This document shows positions 1 to 8,417 of a stretch of 64,000 bases of DNA, piece by piece (the stretch's first letter is position 1; each line of letters starts with the position of its first letter). The notes below the pieces were generated by a model. It saw nothing but the letters and a program-made list of their open reading frames with translations. It searched no databases and was not told the DNA's origin. The position numbers were made by a program, and so were the translations under genes. The DNA comes from CAYJPV01 sp964372095 (GTDB lineage Bacteria; Acidobacteriota; Vicinamibacteria; Vicinamibacterales; JAKQTR01). The stretch covers positions 1 to 64,000 of the forward strand of contig CAYJPV010000017.1 of the NCBI GenBank assembly GCA_964372095.1. The letters are read 5' to 3'.

Positions 1-54
1 CCCTAGCCCCTAGCCCCTAGCCCCTAGCCCCTAGCCCCTAGCCCCTAGCCCCTA
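1..54. repeat. Heptamer tandem array (CCCCTAG)n
   Basis: Nearly eight perfect copies of the 7-bp unit CCCCTAG, cut by the left window edge. Read on the minus strand, the last CTAG supplies the TAG stop codon of actB (52-54), so the array begins exactly where that gene ends. Confidence 0.95.
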
Positions 55-3000
55 GTGCGAATCGCCAGTCCCTGCCCCGCCGGCGAGCGCCGGGTTGGGA
101 TTCTTCAATGCCGCCAGGTACGTGGTCCGCGGCCGGGTGTTCAGTTCGCCCAGCAACGAGTAGTTCAAGGCCTCTTCCCGCAATTTCGCCACCCGGCTGT
201 TCGGATCGTTGATGTCGCCGAACTGGATGGCTTCTGCCGGGCAGACCTGCTGGCACGCGGTGACGATCTCGCCGTCGCGCACCTTGCGGTCCTGCTTCTC
301 GGCGTCGATCTTGGCCTCGTTGATCCGCTGCACGCAGTACGTGCACTTCTCCATGACGCCGCGGCTCCGGACGGTGACGTCAGGGTTGCGGCTCATCTTG
401 AGGCTCTTGGTCTCCCAGTCCTGGTACAGCAGGAAGTTGAACCGGCGCACCTTGTACGGGCAGTTGTTGGCGCAATACCGCGTGCCCACGCAACGGTTGT
501 AGACCATGTCGTTCAGGCCTTCGTCGCTGTGCACCGTGGCCGCGACCGGGCAGACGACCTCGCACGGAGCGTTTTCGCAGTGCTGGCACATCACCGGCTG
601 GTGGAACGCCTCGGGGTTGGCGGGCTCACCGGCGTAGTACGTGTCGATCCGCAGCCAGTGCATCTCGCGCCCGCGGGCCACCTGCTCCTTGCCGACCACC
701 GGCACGTTGTTTTCGGACTGACACGCCACCATGCAGGCGTTGCACCCGACACACGAATTGATGTCCACCGCCATGCCCCACGCGTACCCCTTGTACTCGT
801 GCGGCTGATACATCGTCAGGGTCTTGGGTGGGTCGAATTCCTGCCCGCGGATCATCCCGGGGTTCTGCTTGAACGCCTCGAGCGAGGCGGACCGGACAAT
901 GGCGCGGCCTTCCATGCTGTGGTGGAGGACCGTGGCCGTCAGGCTGTGGCGCGCGCCCGTCTTCGCGACGCTGGCGCCCGGCACGTGCCAGAACGCCCCA
1001 GTCGTCCGGATCGGCGTCACGTCGAATCCGACACGATTGGCGACCCGGCCCGCCCGTGTGCGCCCGTGGCCGAGGAAGACGGTGAGCGTGCCGTCCGGGT
1101 GTCCCGGGACCACGAACACCGGTCCGCGGATCGTTCGTCCGCCAGCGCTGACCTCCACGATGTCGTCATTCGCCACGCCCAGTGAGGCCGCGGTCGCAGG
1201 GCTCGCGTGCACGCTGTTGTCCCAGACGAGTTTCGTGAAGGGCTTTGGTGTTTCCTGCAACCAGCCGTTGTTGGCGAACCGGCCGTCGTAGACCGTGGGA
1301 TCCACGCGGATTGCCACGTCGAGGCCGGTTGCCGCAGGAGGCGAGCCGGCCCCGATGGCGGCCATGATGTCGACAGCCGTCGGCGAAACCGCCGGGAGAG
1401 CCGTGCCTGGAATCGTCCCGTCGTGAACGGCCGTGCGCCAGAACGCCTCGAACTCCGCCGCGCCGGCCTGTGCCGCGAAACCCTGCCAGGTCTCACGCAC
1501 GAGGTCGTAGCCCGATCGGCTGCCCGCGCCCGCCACGACGGTCAGCAGTTCGTGGGCCGACTTGCCCCCGTAGAGGGGGGCGATCAGGGGCTGGACAATC
1601 GAGGCCGTGCCGTCGAACGCCCGGGCATCGCTCCAGGCCTCGAGGAAGTGCGCTTCCGGGACGTGCCACTGACACCGGGCCGACGTTTCGTCGGCATACA
1701 GGCTGAGGTGGACAGAGAACGGCACTTTCGAGAGGGCCTTCCCGAAGTCCACGTCCGCCGGCGCGTCGTAGACCGGGTTGCCGCCGAGAATCAGGAGGAC
1801 GTCCACGGCGCCGCTGGCCATGTCGGCGGCCAGTTCACGGACGGACTGCAACTGGTCGACCGGGCCGAACTCGACGGGTGCCGTGTACAGCACGGTTGCA
1901 CCCACGTTGCCGAGCGCCAGGTTCATCGCGTGGGCAAGGGCGTGGACCGCGGCGGGCTGCTGATCGCCGGCCACCACGAGCGAGGCGCCTGGGTGCGTCA
2001 CCAGGTCACGGGCGGCCGCCGTCAGGTACGGTTGCCACGCCGGGACTGCGTGGGGCGTGGCCGCTCCGGGTACGCCCACGAGGGCCGCCAGCCCGCGGGC
2101 GAACGCCTCGACGTCGCCGGGACGCAGCGGCAGGCGGTGATCGGCCTTGGAGCCGGTCGTCGTGGCGGAACACTCCGCGGCGTAGAACCGGCTCATGTCA
2201 CCGTCGGTGCCACGCACACGCCGCGTCTGCGCAAAATCACGGATGTAGCGGACGGCCCCCGGCATCGTTCCCAGGAAGTCGGCGTCGAGCGACAGGATGA
2301 CGCGCGCCTTGTCGAAGGCGTAGCGGGTCTCAACGTGCTCGCCAAACGCCAGTTTCGCACCCGCCCGAACGCTGTCGCGCCCGGCCGCGTCGTACTGGTG
2401 CCACTTTGCTGCCGGGAACGCCTGCAGGAGTGCGGTCATCTGCCGGGCCAGCGTGGGCGACACCACGCTGCCGGTCAGTACCCGCATCCCTCGGCCCTGG
2501 GCAGCCTTCCGCGCTTCGACGGCCTTCCTGATGGCATCCAGGAAGGCGCTGAACGTCCGGATGTCGCCCGAGTGGGTCAGCGTCTGGGAGCGGTCGGGAT
2601 CGTACAGGCCGAGAATCGCGGCCTGGGCGAACAGGTCAGTCGCCCCGAGGCTGCCTGGGTGCTCGGGATTGCCCTCGATCTTCGTCGGGCGGCCCATGTG
2701 GCTTTCCACGAGCAGGCCCGTCGCGGAGCCGCCCATGGTAAAGGCTGTGGCGAAGTGCAACGCCTTGCCGGGGATGATCTCCTCGGGGGCCCGCACGTAG
2801 GGCACGATGGTCTCGGCCGGCTGCTTCGTACAGGCGCTCACGCCCGCCAGGGCGAGTGACGCGCCCATCAGTCGCAGGAACTGCCGGCGTCCGACCGGGT
2901 CGGTCAGTTCGGAGGCCTGGTCCGGGAACTCGCGGTGCAGGAACTCCTGGAACTGTTCGGTGTTCGACAGTTCCTCGAGGCTGCGCCAGTATTCGGGACC

Positions 3001-3060
3001 CGTCGACGCCGCCAGGGAGGCCTGGAGCGCCGGGAGATCGAGCGGATGATGTTCACTCAT
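52..3060 (-). CDS. actB: Alternative complex III molybdopterin-like/iron-sulfur subunit ActB
   Basis: Periplasmic electron-transfer subunit of alternative complex III, which oxidises quinol and passes electrons to cytochrome c or a terminal oxidase. About 1002 residues. A long N-terminal leader precedes a twin-arginine-like GRRQFLRLMG segment ending in a GVSAC lipobox-like motif near residue 75, typical of the TAT-variant signal of this family. A molybdopterin-oxidoreductase-like region of roughly 600 residues follows, then a C-terminal ferredoxin domain with four cysteine groups: CVGCNACMVAC, CQHCENAPCEVVCP, CVGTRYCANNCP and CTYC/CQQVCP. This fused layout is diagnostic of ActB; the molybdopterin-like part is known not to bind Mo in this family. 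The start chosen is ATG at 3060; an in-frame TTG at 3084 is possible and no strong SD decides it. actA lies 79 bp upstream; actC and later genes would lie beyond the left edge. Confidence 0.93.
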   Translation of the reverse strand: MSEHHPLDLPALQASLAASTGPEYWRSLEELSNTEQFQEFLHREFPDQASELTDPVGRRQFLRLMGASLALAGVSACTKQPAETIVPYVRAPEEIIPGKALHFATAFTMGGSATGLLVESHMGRPTKIEGNPEHPGSLGATDLFAQAAILGLYDPDRSQTLTHSGDIRTFSAFLDAIRKAVEARKAAQGRGMRVLTGSVVSPTLARQMTALLQAFPAAKWHQYDAAGRDSVRAGAKLAFGEHVETRYAFDKARVILSLDADFLGTMPGAVRYIRDFAQTRRVRGTDGDMSRFYAAECSATTTGSKADHRLPLRPGDVEAFARGLAALVGVPGAATPHAVPAWQPYLTAAARDLVTHPGASLVVAGDQQPAAVHALAHAMNLALGNVGATVLYTAPVEFGPVDQLQSVRELAADMASGAVDVLLILGGNPVYDAPADVDFGKALSKVPFSVHLSLYADETSARCQWHVPEAHFLEAWSDARAFDGTASIVQPLIAPLYGGKSAHELLTVVAGAGSRSGYDLVRETWQGFAAQAGAAEFEAFWRTAVHDGTIPGTALPAVSPTAVDIMAAIGAGSPPAATGLDVAIRVDPTVYDGRFANNGWLQETPKPFTKLVWDNSVHASPATAASLGVANDDIVEVSAGGRTIRGPVFVVPGHPDGTLTVFLGHGRTRAGRVANRVGFDVTPIRTTGAFWHVPGASVAKTGARHSLTATVLHHSMEGRAIVRSASLEAFKQNPGMIRGQEFDPPKTLTMYQPHEYKGYAWGMAVDINSCVGCNACMVACQSENNVPVVGKEQVARGREMHWLRIDTYYAGEPANPEAFHQPVMCQHCENAPCEVVCPVAATVHSDEGLNDMVYNRCVGTRYCANNCPYKVRRFNFLLYQDWETKSLKMSRNPDVTVRSRGVMEKCTYCVQRINEAKIDAEKQDRKVRDGEIVTACQQVCPAEAIQFGDINDPNSRVAKLREEALNYSLLGELNTRPRTTYLAALKNPNPALAGGAGTGDSH

Positions 3061-3139
3061 GCGTGAATCCGAACGTAACGACAAGAATGTCCCACCGCCA
3101 GCCGGGCGTTCGGGCCCCGCCGAGCGCCCAAACGCGGCG

Positions 3140-3790
3140 TCAGCGATGGCACGTGGAGCAACTGGTCAGTCTCTGGATCTGGTACTCAGCCACAAGCCGG
3201 CGGCCCAACTCCAGCTGGTTTGCCGGAGCCTGATAATCGGTCCGGAACACCGCCTCGCGCGGCCGCACGTACTGTTCAGGGTTCCGGTGGCACTCGAGGC
3301 ACCACTCCATCTGGAGCGTATTGACGGTCCACATGAGCGGCATCTGGTCGACCGGCCCGTGACAGGTTGTACACCCCACGCCTTTGTTCACGTGGATGCT
3401 GTGATCGAAATACACGAAGTCCGGCAGGTCGTGAACCTTGATCCACTCAATCGACCGGTCCGTGGCGAAACTCGTCCGAACGGGCTCCAGGTACGGGCTG
3501 TTCGACAAGATCTGGCTGTGGCAGTTCATGCACGTCTTGGTCGGGGGAATCCCCGCGACGGCAGACTGCTCAACGGAGGTGTGGCAGTAGCGGCAATCCA
3601 GCCCGTTGCCGGCCACGTGCCGATCGTGGCTGAACTGGATTGGCTGCTGTCGCGCCTCGAACGCCCTCGTCACATACGGTGACCGGCCGAGTTCGTAGAC
3701 GAGGTACCCCGAGACAGCGACCAGCACGGCCGCGATCGTCAGCGTACCTCGGGCGATAGCATTCGCGCTCGAAGGAAATATCTGCGACAT
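3140..3790 (-). CDS. actA: Alternative complex III pentaheme cytochrome c subunit ActA
   Basis: Membrane-anchored multiheme cytochrome that carries electrons within alternative complex III. 216 residues. An uncleaved-looking hydrophobic segment at about residues 14-32 anchors it. Five CxxCH heme-binding motifs are visible: CRYCH, CMNCH, CTTCH, CLECH and CSTCH, the last at the extreme C-terminus. Several isolated histidines can serve as distal ligands. The gene is first of the visible actA-actB pair, in the order seen in other bacteria. The size and five-heme count match ActA. Confidence 0.92.
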   Translation of the reverse strand: MSQIFPSSANAIARGTLTIAAVLVAVSGYLVYELGRSPYVTRAFEARQQPIQFSHDRHVAGNGLDCRYCHTSVEQSAVAGIPPTKTCMNCHSQILSNSPYLEPVRTSFATDRSIEWIKVHDLPDFVYFDHSIHVNKGVGCTTCHGPVDQMPLMWTVNTLQMEWCLECHRNPEQYVRPREAVFRTDYQAPANQLELGRRLVAEYQIQRLTSCSTCHR

Positions 3791-4162
3791 CGCTCGTCAG
3801 CAGCGTTCGTATTGTTCTGCGTGTTCTGCAGAGTTGTTTTGGACTGAGCCCAGCCCGTTAGGTTACTACAACTGCTGTGCGGAGATCGACGGCCAAAATG
3901 CCCGTGCCGATGAACAGTTGTTCAGCCAGGACGAACGACTGTTCGCCCCGGCGCTGCATCTGCCTTCCTGGCCGCAAGTCGCAAGTCGCAGGCCGCAGGC
4001 CTGAATCCCTGAACCCTGTGATACAGTTCCCCCCGTTGACCGACCCGCCCTCGACGGTGTCCGTCCCGGTTGGCATCTGTTTCCGGCGCGCGTTCCCGAC
4101 GCGCGGCATCCGCCCGGCCTGCAATCCGATTCCGACAGATGCGCGTCTGTACGAGGCTGCCC
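3791..4162. other. Divergent intergenic region (actA / zinc-ribbon gene)
   Basis: About 370 bp between divergent genes, expected to hold both promoters. It contains a direct repeat of TGTTCTGC (around 3814-3831, upstream of actA) and a heptamer array at 3973-4017. Short open frames cross it on both strands, but none has a convincing start or a recognisable product. Confidence 0.6.
3973..4017. repeat. Degenerate heptamer array (CGCAAGT / CGCAGGC)
   Basis: Two copies of CGCAAGT, two of CGCAGGC, then decayed units (CTGAATC, CCTGAAC), all in 7-bp register. Same period as the other arrays in the window, with a different unit sequence. Confidence 0.7.
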
Positions 4163-4597
4163 ATGAGCGAACGTAAGTACCGACAACGTGGTTATCAGGA
4201 TGACGGCGCGCGAGACCGTGACCGCAATCAGGCCCCGCAGGGACCGAAGGCGCCTGCCGGGCCGCGAGAGCGGCCCGAAGGCCCGCGGTCGCCGAAGATG
4301 ATGGGGTTTCACGATGTCGTCCGCTGCCATCGGTGCGGCACCATCGTTCAGACGGTCGTCCTGGCCACCTCCACCTGCGTCAAGTGCGGCGCGGCCCTTC
4401 ACGCGTGCGCGCAGTGCGTCTCGTTCAACCCGGCGTCCCGATTCGAGTGCATGCTGGAGATTCCCGCGCGCATCACGCCGAAAGACACCTTCAACACCTG
4501 CGCGCTGTTCGAGGCACGGACCACGGTCGAACGCGAAACCGGGTCGGTCAAGCAGACGTCCGCACGCAGCGCATTCGACGACCTCTTCAAGTTCTAG
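4163..4597 (+). CDS. Small multi-cysteine zinc-ribbon protein, function unknown
   Basis: 144 residues from ATG 4163. The N-terminal third is a charged, Arg/Gln/Pro-rich, probably disordered tail. From about residue 50 a compact cysteine-rich module follows: CHRC, then CVKC about 15 residues later (a classic zinc ribbon), then CAQC and two more single cysteines (FEC, NTC), enough for a second metal site. The C-terminus is a short helix ending FDDLFKF. No catalytic motif and no signal peptide are visible, so a cytosolic nucleic-acid- or protein-binding role is a guess. A hairpin directly follows the stop. An upstream in-frame start at 4070 would only add low-complexity sequence crossing the repeat region and is rejected. 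Confidence 0.72.
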   Translation: MSERKYRQRGYQDDGARDRDRNQAPQGPKAPAGPRERPEGPRSPKMMGFHDVVRCHRCGTIVQTVVLATSTCVKCGAALHACAQCVSFNPASRFECMLEIPARITPKDTFNTCALFEARTTVERETGSVKQTSARSAFDDLFKF

Positions 4598-4599
4598 CC

Positions 4600-4630
4600 C
4601 GGACTATTCACGAATCGGTCGAATAGTCCG
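4600..4630 (+). terminator. Inverted repeat after the zinc-ribbon gene
   Basis: CGGACTATTC (4600-4609) and GAATAGTCCG (4621-4630) form a perfect 10-bp stem with an 11-nt loop, beginning 3 bp after the TAG stop. There is no T-tract, so it may be a 3'-end stabiliser instead of a strong intrinsic terminator. Confidence 0.6.
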
Positions 4631-4864
4631 CCCTGCGGGCTTCGACTCGGCCGATTCTCGGCCTTCGCTCAGGGCTGGCGGGGCGCCGCCGCAGCCGGGT
4701 CGCCCGATTCGAGGTGTCGGCGTGTCGGCCAGTCGCAGTCCGGCCGGCCGCCGGGTGCGTACCCGGGTGCGGTCCCAGGCTTCCAGAATCCACGCAACCT
4801 GTTGATTTCTCTGGCGAGAGCCGGAGGCGCGCGATCGGCACAATTCATGCTGCCGCCGGGGTAG

Positions 4865-4880
4865 GGGGACGTTCGTCCCC
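4865..4880 (+). promoter_or_regulatory. Palindrome upstream of the lytic transglycosylase
   Basis: GGGGACG-TT-CGTCCCC is a perfect inverted repeat ending 3 bp before the GGAGG ribosome-binding site. It could be an operator or a translation-modulating hairpin; no regulator is identified. The rest of the 4631-4864 spacer shows no gene. Confidence 0.4.
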
Positions 4881-4894
4881 GCTGGAGGTCCTCT

Positions 4895-5878
4895 CTGAAG
4901 ACGGGATTGGCGTGTGTCGCGCTGGCAGCATCGTTGTCGATGGGCGGGATGGCCCATGCGGGCACGTGCCCGGCCACCACGTTTGGCGGCGCCCGCGTCC
5001 TGCTGGCACGCGTGCCGGCCAGCGAGCGCGATCTCGCCGGTGCCCGACCGGAGGGCGTCGAACGCTGGGTGGCGTTCGAACGCGTGGTGGCTGCGATCCT
5101 GGGCGGCGACGGGCAGGACGGCGGCGAGGACAGCGACCTGCTGGCACGCCGCGCCTTCATCGAAGCACTCGAACGCGACGTGCCCGGAGAGGTGCCGTGC
5201 TCCGCTGCAGCGGTTGCGCGCGATCGTGTCGTATACAAACTGGCGATGGTGGGCTACTCCGCCGCGGACATCGCGCGGATGTTCTACCGGGAGGCGAGCC
5301 GGGCCCGGATCGACAGCGAGTACACCCGCCGCATGGCCGGATACCCCGCCGTGCCGCCGGCGTCTGCCGTGGCGACGTCAGGGGATCCGGCCCCGACGCC
5401 GGTCCCGGTGCCGGTCCGGCACGCGCCCCCCGAGCGGTCCACGACGCGTGTGCGGCCCATGGCGACCAACACTCCTGCCGGCGTCAGCCCGGCGGACCCG
5501 GACACACTGGACAGCTACATTCGCTACTACGCCCGCGCCTACCAGGTGGACCATCGTCTGGTCTACGCGATGATCCGTCACGAGTCGAACTGGGACGCCA
5601 GCAGCATTTCGCCCAAGGGCGCCATCGGCCTGATGCAACTGATGCCGGCCACGGCGGCGATGCTCAAGGTCAATCCGCAGGACCCCGTCGACAACGTGCG
5701 CGGCGGGATCGCCTATCTGTCCGACCTGCTTCGCACCTTCGGCAGTGTCCGGCATGCGCTCATCGCGTACAACGCGGGCCCGACACATGCCAGCCAGGTG
5801 TTGCGGGGCGAGCGGGCCCTGTTTGACGAAACCCGCCGTTACCTCCAGGCCATTGCGGCCGTGTACCCGCTGGACTGA
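4895..5878 (+). CDS. Secreted lytic transglycosylase (SLT domain), probable CTG start
   Basis: Cleaves the MurNAc-GlcNAc bond of peptidoglycan in the periplasm. About 327 residues. N-terminal signal peptide ending near AHA. A middle region with a proline/valine-rich linker follows, then a C-terminal SLT domain of about 120 residues with the hallmark catalytic-Glu segment IRHESNWDASS, the GLMQLMP motif, and AYNAGP near the end. Start choice: the usual initiators in frame begin at TTG 4907, which leaves the signal without a basic n-region and is 18 nt from the GGAGG at 4884-4888. CTG at 4895 is 6 nt from that SD and gives an N-terminus M-K-T-G, a normal signal peptide. The CTG start is inferred. 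No operon partner is evident. Confidence 0.85.
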   Translation: MKTGLACVALAASLSMGGMAHAGTCPATTFGGARVLLARVPASERDLAGARPEGVERWVAFERVVAAILGGDGQDGGEDSDLLARRAFIEALERDVPGEVPCSAAAVARDRVVYKLAMVGYSAADIARMFYREASRARIDSEYTRRMAGYPAVPPASAVATSGDPAPTPVPVPVRHAPPERSTTRVRPMATNTPAGVSPADPDTLDSYIRYYARAYQVDHRLVYAMIRHESNWDASSISPKGAIGLMQLMPATAAMLKVNPQDPVDNVRGGIAYLSDLLRTFGSVRHALIAYNAGPTHASQVLRGERALFDETRRYLQAIAAVYPLD

Positions 5879-5951
5879 CACCAGGCATCACAGGCACACG
5901 AAGCACCGTCACGGGGCTTTACGGGGCCGCCGCAGCGGCGTAGCATGCCGT

Positions 5952-7475
5952 GTGGCCATCATCCTCGACGGTTCGAATCTCACCATTGATGCGCTCGTCC
6001 GGATTGCCCGCGTTCATGAACCCGTTGCACTGGCGCCAGCGGCCCTGGAGCGGATCCGGATCTGCCGCGCCATGCTGGAAGACAAGCTGGCGGCCCGGGA
6101 GATCATGTACGGGACCAACACCGGTATCGGCGAGTTCTCCGAGAAGATCCTCAACGATGACCAGGTGAAGGAGTTCCAGCGCTACCTCGTCTACAACCAT
6201 GCGGCCGGCATCGGTGAGCCTGCGCCCGTGGAGCACGTCCGAGGGGCCCTTGCGGGGCGCATCAACGTGCACGCCCACGGGAACTCGGGCTGCCGGCCCG
6301 AGATCACGCTGACACTGGTCGAGATGCTGAACAGGGGCGTCACGCCGGTGGTGTGCCAGAAGGGAAGCGTGGGGGCCTGCGGCGATCTGGCGCCGATGGC
6401 CCAGGCCGCGCTGCTGCTCCTGGGCGAAGGGGAGGCGTTCTACGAGGGCGCACGGTTGCCGGGTGCAGAGGCGATGCGCCGCGCGGGGATCGCCGTGCCC
6501 GGCCTGCAGGCGCGCGATGGCCTGGCGGCCATCAACGGATCGAACCTGCTGACCGCCATGTCGGCCCTGCACCTGCATGACATGACACGCTGGCTGCGGC
6601 AGGCCGAGATCGCGGCGGCGATGTCCATCGAAGCGCTGCTCGGGAATCTGAAGCCGTACCACGCGACGCTGCACGAACTGCGGGGCTTTGCCGGCGCGAT
6701 CGCCTCGGCATCGAACATCATGCGGGTGCTCGACGGCTCTGACCTGGCTACCGGCAAGATGAAGACGAAGGTCCAGGACGCCTATTCCATGCGCTCGACC
6801 CCGCAGGTAATCGGGGCCGCCCGCGACGCGGTCGCATACGCGAGGAGCCAGGTTGAAATCGAACTGAACGGCGTCGGGGACAACCCCATCTTCGTGCCCG
6901 AGAAGAAGCTGACGCTGACCGGCGCCAACTTCCAGGGGTCGCCCGTGTCGTTGCCCATGGACATGGCGGGCGCGGCGATCACGATGGTCTGCGTGCTCTC
7001 GGAGCGGCGGCTCAACCGGCTGACGAATCCGGCGTTGTCGCAGGGTTTGCCGGACTTCCTGGCCCACGAACCGGGTTTCTACTCAGGGCTCATGCTCAGC
7101 CAGTACACGGCCGACCATCTCATCGTCGAGCAGCGCATCCTGTCGGCGCCGGCGTCCATCCAGTCCATTCCGGCCGCGGCTGACCAGGAAGACTTTGTGT
7201 CGATGGGCATGAACACGGCCCTCAAGAACGGGCAGATCCTGGACAACGCGTACGGCGTGCTGGGGATCGAATTCATGGCCGCCGCGCAGGCGCTGGACTT
7301 CCGGACGTTCGCGCCCGGCGCCGGCACGCACGCGGCGCGGGGCGTGATCCGCCGGCACGTGGCTCACCTCGGGGTCGATCGGCCGCTCTTCAACGATCAC
7401 AACGCCATGCAGGCCCTCGTGAAGTCGGGCGAGATCCTCGATGAAGTCGAGCGGGTTGTCGGCCCGCTGCTGTAG
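5952..7475 (+). CDS. hutH: Histidine ammonia-lyase-like aromatic amino acid lyase with Ala-Cys-Gly MIO triad
   Basis: MIO-dependent lyase, expected to deaminate histidine to urocanate. 507 residues from GTG 5952, about the usual length. Tyr53 (MYGTNTG) and His83 (YNHAAG) sit at the catalytic numbering of Pseudomonas HutH. The MIO-forming motif reads GSVGACGDLAP, with Ala142-Cys143-Gly144; the family normally has Ala-Ser-Gly. The codon is plainly TGC. The Pseudomonas S143C mutant is reported to mature into active enzyme, so activity is plausible. The selectivity pair is Asn-His where HutH usually has Ser-His, so the substrate is less certain. No hutU, hutI or hutG is nearby, so it is either a lone catabolic gene or a related lyase/aminomutase. 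No clear SD precedes the GTG. Confidence 0.82.
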   Translation: MAIILDGSNLTIDALVRIARVHEPVALAPAALERIRICRAMLEDKLAAREIMYGTNTGIGEFSEKILNDDQVKEFQRYLVYNHAAGIGEPAPVEHVRGALAGRINVHAHGNSGCRPEITLTLVEMLNRGVTPVVCQKGSVGACGDLAPMAQAALLLLGEGEAFYEGARLPGAEAMRRAGIAVPGLQARDGLAAINGSNLLTAMSALHLHDMTRWLRQAEIAAAMSIEALLGNLKPYHATLHELRGFAGAIASASNIMRVLDGSDLATGKMKTKVQDAYSMRSTPQVIGAARDAVAYARSQVEIELNGVGDNPIFVPEKKLTLTGANFQGSPVSLPMDMAGAAITMVCVLSERRLNRLTNPALSQGLPDFLAHEPGFYSGLMLSQYTADHLIVEQRILSAPASIQSIPAAADQEDFVSMGMNTALKNGQILDNAYGVLGIEFMAAAQALDFRTFAPGAGTHAARGVIRRHVAHLGVDRPLFNDHNAMQALVKSGEILDEVERVVGPLL

Positions 7476-7581
7476 CCCGGGCCCCATCAAGTCTCCCCGC
7501 TTGCGGCCGATTACTCGTGCTGACGCGGTCCCGCGTGCGTCTCGTGTGGCGTACGGGCCAGCAGTCCCGTCGGGGTATGCC

Positions 7582-7989
7582 ATGAGCCTGATTCAGTGGA
7601 ACGACACGCTCAGTCTGCATGTCGAGGAACTCGACCGTCAGCACATGAAGCTGATCGCGATCATCAACGAGCTGCACGACGCAATGGGACAGGGGCGAGG
7701 AAAACGGGTCGTCGGCGACATCCTCGACCGCCTGGTCGACTACACGACCTATCACTTTGGCGCCGAAGAGCAACTGATGGAGGCACACGCATACCCGGGG
7801 TCCGCCCGGCACCACGTCCAGCACGTCGAATTCGTGAAGAGACTGATCGAGCTTCGGGCCGCGTATGCCCAGCGGCAGATCGCCCTGTCGATTACCGTGA
7901 TGACGTTCCTGAGCGACTGGCTGGTCGACCACATCATGGGCAGCGACCAGTTGATTGGGCCGCATCTGGCGGCGAAGGTCGCCCCGTAA
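7582..7989 (+). CDS. Bacteriohemerythrin, complete diiron site
   Basis: Single-domain oxygen-binding non-heme diiron protein, 135 residues, probably cytosolic, used for O2 storage, delivery or sensing. All seven expected ligands are present: His21, His58, Glu62, His77, His81, His117 and Asp122. The N-terminus (IQWNDTLSLHVEELDRQH) is typical of bacterial hemerythrins. The start ATG 7582 is set by the family N-terminus; a longer upstream frame has no support. The paralogue begins 23 bp downstream, so the two are probably cotranscribed. Confidence 0.92.
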   Translation: MSLIQWNDTLSLHVEELDRQHMKLIAIINELHDAMGQGRGKRVVGDILDRLVDYTTYHFGAEEQLMEAHAYPGSARHHVQHVEFVKRLIELRAAYAQRQIALSITVMTFLSDWLVDHIMGSDQLIGPHLAAKVAP

Positions 7990-8012
7990 GGGCGCGCCGG
8001 GAGGCACAATTC

Positions 8013-8417
8013 ATGGCCCTGCTCGAATGGACCGACAACCTCTCCTTGCACGCCGACGAGATCGACCGGCAGCACCAGGAACTGCTGGCGATCGTGAACG
8101 ACCTGGGTGCGGCGCTCACCGACGGCCGGGATCGGGAATCGGTGTCCTGGGCGCTCGCGGCGTTGAGCGCCTGCAGCACGTGTCACTTCGACTTCGAAGA
8201 CGAACTGCTGGCGCGTCAGGGATACTCCAACGCGCACGAACGCACGCTCAAGCAGCGGGTCTTCGTGCGCACGCTCGGTGAGTTCAGAGCGTCGTACGCC
8301 CGCGGACAGGCCGGGCTGTCCGTCACGGTGTTGGACTTCCTGGCCGGCTGGCTCACAGACCACATCTCCGGTGCCGACCAGCGCGACGTGGCCCGCCTCG
8401 CCGAAACGGCGGCGTAG
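8013..8417 (+). CDS. Degenerate hemerythrin paralogue lacking two metal ligands
   Basis: 134 residues, aligning without gaps to the preceding hemerythrin. His21, His58, Glu62, His117 and Asp122 are kept, but positions 77 and 81, the middle HxxxH pair, are Arg and Gln. Codons at 8236-8256 read clearly, so this is not an ambiguous call. His75 is nearby but out of register. The protein could bind one iron, another metal or none, and may have become a partner or sensor for the intact copy. A GGGAGG sequence precedes the ATG. It arose most simply by tandem duplication. The frame is intact, so it is not an obvious pseudogene. Confidence 0.85.
   Translation: MALLEWTDNLSLHADEIDRQHQELLAIVNDLGAALTDGRDRESVSWALAALSACSTCHFDFEDELLARQGYSNAHERTLKQRVFVRTLGEFRASYARGQAGLSVTVLDFLAGWLTDHISGADQRDVARLAETAA

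Noticed and set aside
1207..2859. 550-codon open frame antisense to actB
   Set aside because: Arg/Gly/His-rich composition with no motifs, exactly opposite a well-supported gene.
3858..4402. Open frames on the minus strand between actA and the zinc-ribbon gene
   Set aside because: They cross a heptamer array and have no recognisable sequence, SD or conserved-looking region.
4714..5826. 370-codon open frame overlapping the lytic transglycosylase in another frame
   Set aside because: Arg/Gly-rich shadow sequence, while the SLT motifs are in the other frame.
5960..5985. GGTTCGAATC, resembling a tRNA T-arm
   Set aside because: It lies in frame in the conserved LDGSNLT start of the ammonia-lyase; no acceptor or anticodon stem can be formed around it.
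8013..8417. Second hemerythrin considered as a pseudogene
   Set aside because: The frame is complete, the SD is good and five of seven ligands are kept, so it is reported as a gene with altered site.
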